NCBI GenBank assembly: GCA_016719295.1
Contig: JADKAF010000001.1
Coordinates: 4,960,001 to 5,024,000, forward strand
Length of the DNA stretch: 64,000 nucleotides
DNA from: Planctomycetota bacterium
GTDB lineage: Bacteria > Planctomycetota > UBA1135 > JADKAF01
Direction: 5' to 3'
The notes beneath the pieces are model-generated. The model did no database searches. It saw only the letters and a program-made list of their open reading frames with translations, and was not told the DNA's origin. The first letter of the stretch is position 1, and every line of letters begins with the position of its first letter. The position numbers and the translations under genes are program-made. Positions 15,713 through 23,602 of the stretch are shown piece after piece.

Positions 15713-17569
15713 TCAGCGCTTCGCGCCGAAGCAGAAGAGGTGACGCTTGCCGCGGATGAGGAGGCGTCCGTGCGCGATCGCTGGCGTGGCATAGCATTCC
15801 TCGCCGAGCTCGCCGCCTCCGAGGCGCTCCAGCGCCGGTCCGGCGCCGACCACGTCGATCCGGCCCTGTTCGCTCACGGCGTAGAGCTTGCCGTCGCCGG
15901 CGACGAGCGAGGCCCAGTGCGGTCCTTCGAGGCGCTCGGTCTTCTGCGAGGTGCCCTTCTCGGGTTCGAAGCAGGTGAGGATGCCCGTGTCCGAGAGCGT
16001 GAAGAAGCAGCCGTTCACCAGAACCGGCGAGCAGATCTGCGCGGCAGCGCGCTTCGTCTGCCAGGCGACTTCGCCCTGCGTCTCCTTCCCCGTCCCGCGC
16101 AAGCGCAGCGCCGCGGTCATGCGCTGCGAATGCGTGCCGCCCGAGAGGAGCAGCAGATCGCCGAGGGAGCAGAGGCTCGGCACCATCTGGAAGATGTCGA
16201 GCGGGATGGTCCAGAGCCGCTCGCCGCTGCGCGGGTCGTAGCCGAGGACGTGGCCCGTCGTGAGCGTCACGAGCTCGTCGCGCTCGCCGCGGCGCCAGAG
16301 GAGCGGCGTGAGATAGGCATCCATCGCATCCGAGGGCTGCACGCGCCAGCGCTGCTTCCCGGTGCGCTTCTCGAGCGCCATCCCATAGGAGGGCCGCAAG
16401 CTGCTCTCGCCGTCCTGCATCAGGATCACGGTGTCCTCATAGAGCACGGGCGAGGTCGAAGCGCCGTAGCGGCTCGCGCCGGTGTACTCCTCGTCGCGCT
16501 GGAGCCAGAGCAGCTCGCCGTTCAGATCGAGGCACGCGACGCCTCCGCCGAAGTTGGCGAAGAGCAGCTCGCCGTCGGTGCAGGGCGTCGGCGTGGCGTA
16601 CGAGTTGACCCCGTACTTGCGCTCCTCGGGAGCCACGAAGAGCGCCGTCTCCCAGCGCTTCTCGCCGGTCTCGAGATCGAAGCAGAGCGCGGCGCGCACG
16701 AGGCCCGCGCTCGGCAGCCAGAAGTTGTAGCTCAAGAAGAGCAGCGCGGCCGCGGTGGCGAGCGAGAGGCCGCCGATCGCGTGGGGACGGCGTGCGTTGC
16801 TCGTCGCCGCAGCGGAGCGGCCGAGAACGGCGTAGAGGAGGACGAACCAGCCAGCACCAGCGACTCCCGGAGCGACCATCGCCAGGCGCACGACGCGGGA
16901 GAATGGGGCGTTGTACTTGTTGTTCGGAACCTGCAAGAAGAGATAGGTCGCGGCGGCGAGCAGCAGCAGCGCGCCGAGCACGCGGAGCGGCGAGCTCGCG
17001 CGCGACCAACCGAAGCCGGCGAAGCCGCCGACGAGCGAGAGCATCGCGGAGGCGACCCAGATGTCGCCCTTCACGCCGTCGGCCCAGAGCAAGTCCGGCT
17101 GGAAGGTCGCGACCACGGCGAGCGCGGTGAAGCCGAGCGAGGCGAGCGCGACGAAGAGCGCGTCGGCCCGAACGAAGAGACGACGCCAGCCCGCGAGCCC
17201 CTTAGCGGCAGCGCTGCCCCCGCGCGCGCGCAGAGCGAGCAGCGCGATCAAGGCCGCGAGTCCGAGCAGCGCGCTCACGCCGACCAGCTTCAGCGTGCGC
17301 ATCTGCGCGCCGACCTCCCCCGGATACGCCGTGGTGAGGAAGACGCGCTCGCCCTGCACGATCGGCGAGGAGATCCCTTCTCCGGGCACCTCGATCTTCC
17401 AGAGGAGCTGTTTGGAATCGGCGCCGAGCTCCACGGGCAGAGGCGAGGAGCTCGCGACTCCCACGCCATCCGGCCCGCGCCAGCGCGGCCAGTCCTGCGC
17501 AGCCGCCGGAGACGCGAGCCAGAGGACCAGCCACGCGGAGAAGAGCGCGACGCAGAACGAACGGAGCAT
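15713..17569 (-). CDS. PQQ-like beta-propeller protein with six inserted membrane segments
   Basis: The 618-residue protein has a signal peptide (SFCVALFSAWLVLWLASPAAA), a first propeller blade (QDWPRWRGPDGVG..SSPIVQGERVFLTTA, to ~residue 80) and then about six hydrophobic helices (~94-114, 136-156, 170-190, 196-213, 226-250, 266-284). The propeller resumes with FDLETGEKRWETALF and blades such as SYATPTPCTDGELLFANF, CLDLNGELLW, STSPVLYEDTVILMQDG and LGYDPRSGERLW. The family (outer-membrane PQQ/BamB-like repeats) usually lacks transmembrane segments. This arrangement would tether the propeller to the inner membrane. No PQQ or metal ligands are evident, so an enzymatic role is doubtful. The ATG at 17569 starts the signal peptide. 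Confidence 0.8.
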   Translation of the reverse strand: MLRSFCVALFSAWLVLWLASPAAAQDWPRWRGPDGVGVASSSPLPVELGADSKQLLWKIEVPGEGISSPIVQGERVFLTTAYPGEVGAQMRTLKLVGVSALLGLAALIALLALRARGGSAAAKGLAGWRRLFVRADALFVALASLGFTALAVVATFQPDLLWADGVKGDIWVASAMLSLVGGFAGFGWSRASSPLRVLGALLLLAAATYLFLQVPNNKYNAPFSRVVRLAMVAPGVAGAGWFVLLYAVLGRSAAATSNARRPHAIGGLSLATAAALLFLSYNFWLPSAGLVRAALCFDLETGEKRWETALFVAPEERKYGVNSYATPTPCTDGELLFANFGGGVACLDLNGELLWLQRDEEYTGASRYGASTSPVLYEDTVILMQDGESSLRPSYGMALEKRTGKQRWRVQPSDAMDAYLTPLLWRRGERDELVTLTTGHVLGYDPRSGERLWTIPLDIFQMVPSLCSLGDLLLLSGGTHSQRMTAALRLRGTGKETQGEVAWQTKRAAAQICSPVLVNGCFFTLSDTGILTCFEPEKGTSQKTERLEGPHWASLVAGDGKLYAVSEQGRIDVVGAGPALERLGGGELGEECYATPAIAHGRLLIRGKRHLFCFGAKR

Positions 17570-17793
17570 CGTGATGGTAGGGAAGGGACGAGAGCAGGCT
17601 CGGGGGCGGCGCTCGCAGCTGCGGCGAGCGGTCGAGCTCTCTCGGGGCGATGAGCACGGGGGGCCGTTTGCGGCGCCGTCTCGGGTGCTGCTAGCAGAAC
17701 GGACAGCGGGCCTGGCCGTCAATCCGCTCAACCTCCGCGCGCTCGGCGCCATCGCTATCGGCGCGGGCGAGCAGGGTAGGACCTCAGGTGGAA

Positions 17794-18618
17794 ATGCTTT
17801 CCCGAGCGCCGTGGTGCCGCCTCGCAGCCGCTACGCTCCCACGGAGATCCATTCCCTTGTCATCGACGACGACGAGCCTCCAGCGATCCTCGAAGGCGCC
17901 GCGTCCGATCGCGCTGCGGCTCGTGACTCCCCGACCGGCGCCCCTCGGGCTCGACGCGCTTGGTGAGCGCTTGCTGCGCCTTGCGGCGGTATCTGCGCTA
18001 CTGCTCGCCTCGGCTCATCTGCTCCTTTCCTTCGTGCGCCGCGCGAGAGCCCTCGTCCCGGAGGAGCTGCTCGCGCTCTTCGACATGTCCGAAGAGCGCA
18101 GCTTGAACTCCTGGCTGTCGGTGAGCTTGCTGCTCTTGCTCGGCGCATCGCTCTGCGTGCTCGCTCGTCTGCGGCGAGAGCGGATGCTCTACGGGATCGG
18201 CGGCTTCTTCCTCTTCCTCTCGCTCGACGACCAGGCGCTGCTCCACGAGCGCGTCGGCGCGCTCTGCTGGAGCTCGCTGCGCGACTCCGGAACCTATCCC
18301 TGGCTGATCGCCGTCGCCCCGCTCTTCGCGCTCTGCGGTCTGCTCGCGTTCGCGCAGCTCTGGCGGCTCACCGCCGACCGGCGCGATCTGCGTCAGCGCC
18401 TCGTCCTCGGCTTCCTCTGCCTCGCGCTCGCGCTGCCTCTCGAGTGGATCGAGAGCCGCATCGCCGCTCTCGATCTCCGCTGGAACGGCGTGGGTCTGGG
18501 GCAGCTCACGATCCCGATCGAGGAGAGCCTCGAGCTCCTGGGTCCGGCGCTGCTGCTCTCCTGCGTCGCGGGAGGGTTGGAGCGCGCGCTTCAGCGCGGC
18601 AGCCGGTTCAGCGTGTAG
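17794..18618 (+). CDS. Multipass membrane protein, function unknown
   Basis: About five hydrophobic segments are visible, including RLAAVSALLLASAHLLLSFV, LNSWLSVSLLLLLGASLCVL, MLYGIGGFFLFLSL, LIAVAPLFALCGLLAF and LVLGFLCLALALPL. The motif FLSLDDQALLHERVG resembles the FLSLDE..xxHE element of a large uncharacterised multipass family. A second acidic motif, IPIEESLELLG, precedes the last helix. The start is uncertain: ATG 17794 gives 274 residues, but the first 43 are Ser/Pro/Arg-rich and GTG 17923 may be the true start. Its 3' end overlaps the convergent propeller gene by 28 nt. Confidence 0.55.
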   Translation: MLSRAPWCRLAAATLPRRSIPLSSTTTSLQRSSKAPRPIALRLVTPRPAPLGLDALGERLLRLAAVSALLLASAHLLLSFVRRARALVPEELLALFDMSEERSLNSWLSVSLLLLLGASLCVLARLRRERMLYGIGGFFLFLSLDDQALLHERVGALCWSSLRDSGTYPWLIAVAPLFALCGLLAFAQLWRLTADRRDLRQRLVLGFLCLALALPLEWIESRIAALDLRWNGVGLGQLTIPIEESLELLGPALLLSCVAGGLERALQRGSRFSV

Positions 18619-20072
18619 TAGGCCTGCGAGTGCACGAGTGCCGCGCCGTCCGCGGCGCGCAGCGCGCCGAGGTCGAACTCGTGCACATGGCCGAGCACGA
18701 GCCCTAGGACGACGAGCTCGGCGCTCCGACCGTCCTCCGCGAGCTGCACGCGCACGACGCGCGGCGTCGTGTGATCGACCTCGGGGCTGCCGTAGTGCTC
18801 TTGGTAGATGTGCGTGTAGGTCTGCAGGCGGTAGCTCGACGCTTCGCCGGCGATCGCGCGATCGACGGGTCGCGTGAAGCGCACGAGGAAGCCATCGGGG
18901 CGCGCCGTAATGCGCTCGATCTCGAAGGGCGTCTTGCCGGTCCACTCGAGGCGCTCCAGCACGAAGTGGCGATTGCCGCGCACGGGCCAGCCGCGATTCG
19001 TGCCGCCGGCGAGGAGCTGCCCTGCGCGCGTGAACTCGACGGCGAGGATGCCGGTGCCGAAGCCCTCGCGGAAGGGATAGCAGGCGCCTTGCCAGACGCC
19101 GTCGACGAGCTCGGTCGTCGCGCGCATCACGAGCGAGAGGCTGTAGTCGCCGAGGAAGAGCTGGCCGGCGAAGGGGCCGAAGCGGCCCTTCGACTCGTCG
19201 ATGCGGAAGGTCGTGATCGACTGGCCCATCTTGCGATAGGGGAACACGACCGAGTACGGCACGAGCTCTGGGATGCGCTCGCTCTCGGTGCGGAGGCGCG
19301 AGGGGCTGTTCGGCTTCGCCGGCGCTCCGCCGAGGGAACGCGCGAGCGGGTCCTCGTAGCCGGGGAAGCTCGCCGGATGGCCGACGAAGCCGCCGGTGCG
19401 CAGGTGCTTCAGCGAGCAGGACCCGTTCCAGGGGCCCTGGCTCTCGACATAGAACGGTACGCCGTGCTCGTTCCAGGCGACGCCGCCGGCGCTGCGGATG
19501 CCGCTCGCGATCGGCAGCGCGCTTCCATCGGCGCGGATCTCGAAGGCCCAGCCGCGGAAGCGCGCCTTCATGCTGTAGGAGTCCGAGAGCCCCAGCACCA
19601 CGTACACGCTGCCGTTCGGGAAGACCGGCGAGCCCCACGCGAACTCGTGGTAGTGCTCGAAGCCCCAGGCGTCGCAGAGGTTCTCGAAGCGATCGGCGCG
19701 TCCGTCGCCGTCGCGATCGGTGAGGCGCGTGAGCTCGGTCTGCTGCGTGGCGTAGAAGGCACCATCGTGGAAGCCGAGCCCGAGCACTTCGTCGAGCCCG
19801 CTCGCGAAGCGCGTGATCTGCGGCCGCGGCTGCGGCAGATCGAGGCCGCTCGCGATCAGGATCTCGCCGCGGCGCGTGCCCAAGGCGACGCGGCCATCGG
19901 GCAGCGCGCACATGCTCCCGACCTCGAGTGCGAGCTCGCTCGGCAGCGGCACGTCGACGATGCGATAGAACTCGCTCTCCGCGTGCGCGGTGCCCCAGCG
20001 CTCGCCGAGCTCCTGCGCGGGGAGCGCGCTCGCGAGCGCGCCTAGCAAGCAGAGTGCGGTGTGCGTTCTCAT
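18591..20072 (-). CDS. Secreted sorbosone-dehydrogenase-like beta-propeller protein
   Basis: The 493-residue product has a signal peptide (MRTHTALCLLGALASALPAQ) and a propeller-like sequence resembling the L-sorbosone/glucose dehydrogenase domain of planctomycete 'PVC-type' proteins: ALPDGRVALGTRRGEIL, GLGFHDGAFYATQQTELTRL, DRDGDGRADRFENL, HYHEFAWGSPVFPNGSVYVV and SAGGVAWNEHGVPFYVESQG. In many planctomycete proteins this domain is fused to a CxxCH cytochrome. Here the haem part is on a separate gene upstream whose stop overlaps this start (ATGA), so the two are probably translationally coupled and work together in periplasmic oxidation. A GGAGGAAGG ribosome site precedes the ATG at 20072. Substrate unknown. 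Confidence 0.75.
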   Translation of the reverse strand: MRTHTALCLLGALASALPAQELGERWGTAHAESEFYRIVDVPLPSELALEVGSMCALPDGRVALGTRRGEILIASGLDLPQPRPQITRFASGLDEVLGLGFHDGAFYATQQTELTRLTDRDGDGRADRFENLCDAWGFEHYHEFAWGSPVFPNGSVYVVLGLSDSYSMKARFRGWAFEIRADGSALPIASGIRSAGGVAWNEHGVPFYVESQGPWNGSCSLKHLRTGGFVGHPASFPGYEDPLARSLGGAPAKPNSPSRLRTESERIPELVPYSVVFPYRKMGQSITTFRIDESKGRFGPFAGQLFLGDYSLSLVMRATTELVDGVWQGACYPFREGFGTGILAVEFTRAGQLLAGGTNRGWPVRGNRHFVLERLEWTGKTPFEIERITARPDGFLVRFTRPVDRAIAGEASSYRLQTYTHIYQEHYGSPEVDHTTPRVVRVQLAEDGRSAELVVLGLVLGHVHEFDLGALRAADGAALVHSQAYYTLNRLPR

Positions 20073-22402
20073 CGGCCTTCCTCCGCGGCGAGGTACTCGA
20101 GGACGAGCTCGGTCGTTCCGGCGGGAACTTCGATGGTCGCCAGGAGCTCGCGTCCTCCGGCGCCGTCGCGCACCCGCAGCGCGCCTGGCTTCGCGCGCAC
20201 GCGCAGGTCGCTGCCGATCTTCCAGAGCTCCGCCGTGCTCTCTTCGATGCGCTCCGCGCGTGCGACGAGGAGCTGCAGCGTGCGCGGCGCGGTGCTCGTG
20301 AAGCGCAGCGTGCGCTGCAGACTCGGCTTCGTCGCCGGCGGCGCGGCGCCTCGATCGAGCAGAGCATCGGCGACCTCGACCTCCGCGCAGACGTAGCGGA
20401 AGGTCGGCCGCTGCGCCGCATCGAGCTCGTAGCCGAGCCAGCGCTGGCCGAGCTCCCGACGCGTCGCGCTGGGCCACGCCGACTCCGGGCTCGCGAGCTC
20501 CGCGATCGCGGGGCCCTCGGGCAAGAGCACGCGCGGCTCGCCGAGCGGACGCGCTTCGCCGCTGCCCTGCGAGGTGAACACACCGGAGGCCTCGAGGAAG
20601 CGGCCCCACCAGATCTGCCGCAGCGCGAGGCGCTCCGCATCGAAGGCGTAGTGCACGCCGAGCGGCAGGCCGACGCTGATGCCGCGCTTCCCCGTGTTCT
20701 GCACGCTGCGCCGCAGCAGCACGGCTTCGCTGCCGACCGCGAGCTCGATCGGCGGGCGGCGGAGGCCGCTCGGCTTCCGCACGTTCCGGCCCTCGGCGAG
20801 GTAATGCCAGAGCGCCGAGGTCTGGCGCTGCACGTCGCCGCCGCCGAGCTCCGGCCGCGTCGAGATGCCTCCGGGGAAGAACTGCGGCATCAAGGTGTTC
20901 GGGCGCAAGCGCAACGGCTCGCGCAGGTAGTGGAGGAACCAGTTCGGTTGCAGTCGTTGCCCCGTGGTCTCCACGAGATCGAGCGCCGCGAGCGAGCCGG
21001 CCTTCTCACCCGCGAAGGTGTGGCAGGTGATGCAGCTCATGCCGCGATCGCCGACCAAGTCGCGGCCGAGATCCAGCATCGCGCGCTTCGCCGCATCGTC
21101 CTCCGGCAACGGCAGCAGCTCGAGCGGCGGCAGCGCATCGACGCGCTCGAGCCGCGGGCTCAGGTGCTCCGCGAGCGCCGTTCCGAATGCGGGCATGCGC
21201 GTGCGGAGATACGGCCGAGTCGAGGTGCCGTGCGCGATCACCTCGCGCAGCCAGCGCGGCTGCAGCTTCGCGCCGACCTGCGTCAGCGCCGGCGGCACGC
21301 GGCCTTCCTCGCCGAGCGTCGGATCGCTGGTCTGGAACGCGCGCTCGCGCGCTTCGTCGCGCGCGGGCAGACCTTCGCGCTCGTGGCAGGCGAGGCACTG
21401 GCGCGCGACGAGCGTGCGCTCGATCGCGCTCGCATCGCTCGGCGGCTCGCTCGTGCGCAGCGCGAGCGAGAGCTCCGCTCTCTGCTCGGCGCTCAGCGCA
21501 TAGCGCGCGAACGCGCGCGCTTCGTCGCCGAGGCACCCGCGCGTCGCGTCGAGCTTCGCGAGCGGCGCGGCGGGTGCGAGATCGGTCCGCTCGGGATCGG
21601 GCAGCTCGTGGCACGCCGCGCAGCGCAGCTCGGCGAAGAGCGCGCGACCTTCGCGCACGCGCTGCGGATCGACGGGCTCGCTCGCCGCTCGCGGTACCGC
21701 GATCGCGGCGCCGAGCAGGAAGCGCGCGAGGTCGTCGGCTTCCCCAGGCGCCAGCGCGAGCGAGGGCATGCGCCCGGACGGGCGCGCTTCGTGGGGTGCC
21801 TCTAGGAACGCCCGCAGCGAGCTCAGGGTGTACTTCTCCGGCAGCGGGCCGAGCGGCGTCGAGCCCGCGAGCGGAAGCTCCGCACCCGGTGCGTCGCGCG
21901 GCGCGTGGCACGCAGCGCAGCCGATCGCGTGGAAGAGCTCGCGGCCGCGCTCGGCCGCGGACGCGTCGAGCGCCGTGGGTTCCTCCGCCTGCTCGCCGAA
22001 GGAGCGCAGGTAGTGAGCGAGTGAATCGCCCGCGGCGCGCCGCCCTTCCTCGTCGCGAGAACCCAAGAGATCGGGCATCGGCGTCCCTGGCTCGACGTGC
22101 CGGGGTGCGGCGAGGAAGCGCGCGAGATAGGCGGGCTGCAAGCGCCGCCCGACTTCGGCGAGGCGCGGGCCGCGAGCTCCCGCCGAGGGGGTCGCGGTCG
22201 CGTCCTCGGCATGGCAAGCGGTGCAGCCGAGCTCGTCCTGGAGCACCGCGCCGCGCAGCGAGGCGGCGAGCCCCGCGCGCTCGAGGCCGGCCACGGTGGG
22301 AGCGGCGGCGGGCGGCAGGGCGCGCCGCGCGGGCTCGGGATCGGCGCAGCCGAGGAGCAGGGCCGCGGCGAGGAAGGGGATCGTCGAAGGGGCGGTTCGC
22401 AT
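20069..22402 (-). CDS. Lipoprotein with five CxxCH haem c motifs
   Basis: The 777-residue protein starts with a lipoprotein signal (FLAAALLLGC, lipid Cys19). Five haem c sites are visible: CTACH (60), CAACH (162), CAACH (261), CLACH (336) and CITCH (457). Typical cytochrome c surroundings are present (GRELFHAIGC, GRALFAELRC, RMPSLALAPGEADDLARFL, PNTLMPQFFPGG). The last ~230 residues are beta-rich and without haem motifs. This looks like an envelope electron carrier made of fused class I cytochrome domains. It overlaps the propeller gene by ATGA, so it is likely the electron acceptor for that protein (inference). The ATG at 22402 has no clear ribosome site. Confidence 0.85.
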   Translation of the reverse strand: MRTAPSTIPFLAAALLLGCADPEPARRALPPAAAPTVAGLERAGLAASLRGAVLQDELGCTACHAEDATATPSAGARGPRLAEVGRRLQPAYLARFLAAPRHVEPGTPMPDLLGSRDEEGRRAAGDSLAHYLRSFGEQAEEPTALDASAAERGRELFHAIGCAACHAPRDAPGAELPLAGSTPLGPLPEKYTLSSLRAFLEAPHEARPSGRMPSLALAPGEADDLARFLLGAAIAVPRAASEPVDPQRVREGRALFAELRCAACHELPDPERTDLAPAAPLAKLDATRGCLGDEARAFARYALSAEQRAELSLALRTSEPPSDASAIERTLVARQCLACHEREGLPARDEARERAFQTSDPTLGEEGRVPPALTQVGAKLQPRWLREVIAHGTSTRPYLRTRMPAFGTALAEHLSPRLERVDALPPLELLPLPEDDAAKRAMLDLGRDLVGDRGMSCITCHTFAGEKAGSLAALDLVETTGQRLQPNWFLHYLREPLRLRPNTLMPQFFPGGISTRPELGGGDVQRQTSALWHYLAEGRNVRKPSGLRRPPIELAVGSEAVLLRRSVQNTGKRGISVGLPLGVHYAFDAERLALRQIWWGRFLEASGVFTSQGSGEARPLGEPRVLLPEGPAIAELASPESAWPSATRRELGQRWLGYELDAAQRPTFRYVCAEVEVADALLDRGAAPPATKPSLQRTLRFTSTAPRTLQLLVARAERIEESTAELWKIGSDLRVRAKPGALRVRDGAGGRELLATIEVPAGTTELVLEYLAAEEGR

Positions 22403-22573
22403 GGGGCGCCGCAGATCGTGCCCCGGAGCGGAGAGCGGGAACAGAGGCGGGATGAAGAGCGCGCGATCGCCGCCCGAGAACCCACGGCCGCGAGGGTGCC
22501 TGTCGCAGGCCTACCGCCAGCGGCACTACCGAGTAGCATTCTCCAGCGGTCCGTACCCTCCCCTGGTGGCCCC

Positions 22574-23530
22574 ATGTCCCTCTCACACAGCCTCGGAGCT
22601 CTGCTCCTCCTCGCCTCGCTCGCCCCCGCGCAGAGCAGCTCGCTCTGCGTCGCCGTTTCCGACAACGCCTTCTATGACACCGGCATCAGCATGGGCGGAC
22701 CGCTGCTCCTCGCGATCCAGCTCCAGACCACGACGCCGCTCAACGCCACGCGCCTCGAGGTGTGGACCGGTGAGTACACCGGCACGAGCTCGGTCGGCAT
22801 CTGGACCCACGACCCCGCGACCAACCTGCCGGGGGTGAACCTCGGCACGGGACAGTGGAACATGGGTCAGGTGAACGGCTGGCAAGGCGCGCGCTTGCCC
22901 GCCGCCGTGGCCGTCCCCGCGGGCACGTACTGGTTCGTCTGGGGAAATCCCGGCGGCGGACAAGCCAGCGTCGAGATCGGTGGCACGCCGAACAGTCCCG
23001 CGCCGGGCGCGCAGCTCTATCGCGCGAGCTTCGACGGCGGTCAGAGTTGGAACGGCGGAGCGACGGGCTTCCGCAGCCATCTCTGGAAGCTGCGCGTGCG
23101 CTGTGGCGGCAACCCGGGTTCGTATGAGGTCTACGGCGGCAACTGCCGCGGCGTCGGAGCGTATCGCCCGATCCTCGGCTTCAGCGACGCACCGACGCTC
23201 GGGCGCACGATGGAGGTCAATCTCGTCGGTGCTCCGCCCTCGACGGCGGCCTATCTCGCGCTCGGCGATTCGGCGCAGACCTGGCTCGGGCTCGCCTTGC
23301 CGCTCGATCTGTCGCCGTTCGGTGCGGCTCCGTGCACGCTGCTCTGCAGCGCGAATGCCTTCCTCCCGGTGCAGACGACGAACGGAACGGCGGGTGTCGG
23401 GCTCTTCGTGCCCATCGATCCCTCGCTCCTCGGAGCGCCGTTCTTCAATCAATGGTGGGTGGCGAACCCGACGGCGACCGCGCTGGGCTTCGTCTTCAGC
23501 AACGGTGGGCGAGGAGTCGTGGGGAACTGA
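22574..23530 (+). CDS. Secreted protein with planctomycete-type C-terminal beta domain
   Basis: The 318-residue product has a signal peptide (MSLSHSLGALLLLASLAPAQ). It then has a jelly-roll-like region (GGPLLLAIQLQTTTPLNATR, VWTGEYTGTSSVGIW, PAGTYWFVWGNPGGG) and, from about residue 195, a beta domain beginning YGGNCRGVGAYRPILGF and ending with VPIDPSLLGAPFFNQWWVAN. That second domain has the pattern seen at the C-terminus of other secreted proteins here (51224 and 36703). No catalytic motif is recognised. The start is the ATG at 22574. Surface or extracellular binding is only a guess. Confidence 0.65.
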   Translation: MSLSHSLGALLLLASLAPAQSSSLCVAVSDNAFYDTGISMGGPLLLAIQLQTTTPLNATRLEVWTGEYTGTSSVGIWTHDPATNLPGVNLGTGQWNMGQVNGWQGARLPAAVAVPAGTYWFVWGNPGGGQASVEIGGTPNSPAPGAQLYRASFDGGQSWNGGATGFRSHLWKLRVRCGGNPGSYEVYGGNCRGVGAYRPILGFSDAPTLGRTMEVNLVGAPPSTAAYLALGDSAQTWLGLALPLDLSPFGAAPCTLLCSANAFLPVQTTNGTAGVGLFVPIDPSLLGAPFFNQWWVANPTATALGFVFSNGGRGVVGN

Positions 23531-23602
23531 GCGCAGCGCTCGACAGACGGGGCATCGTCGTGGATTCTCGCTCCGCGCCCCTGCGGTTCCTGCGAGAACG
23601 CC

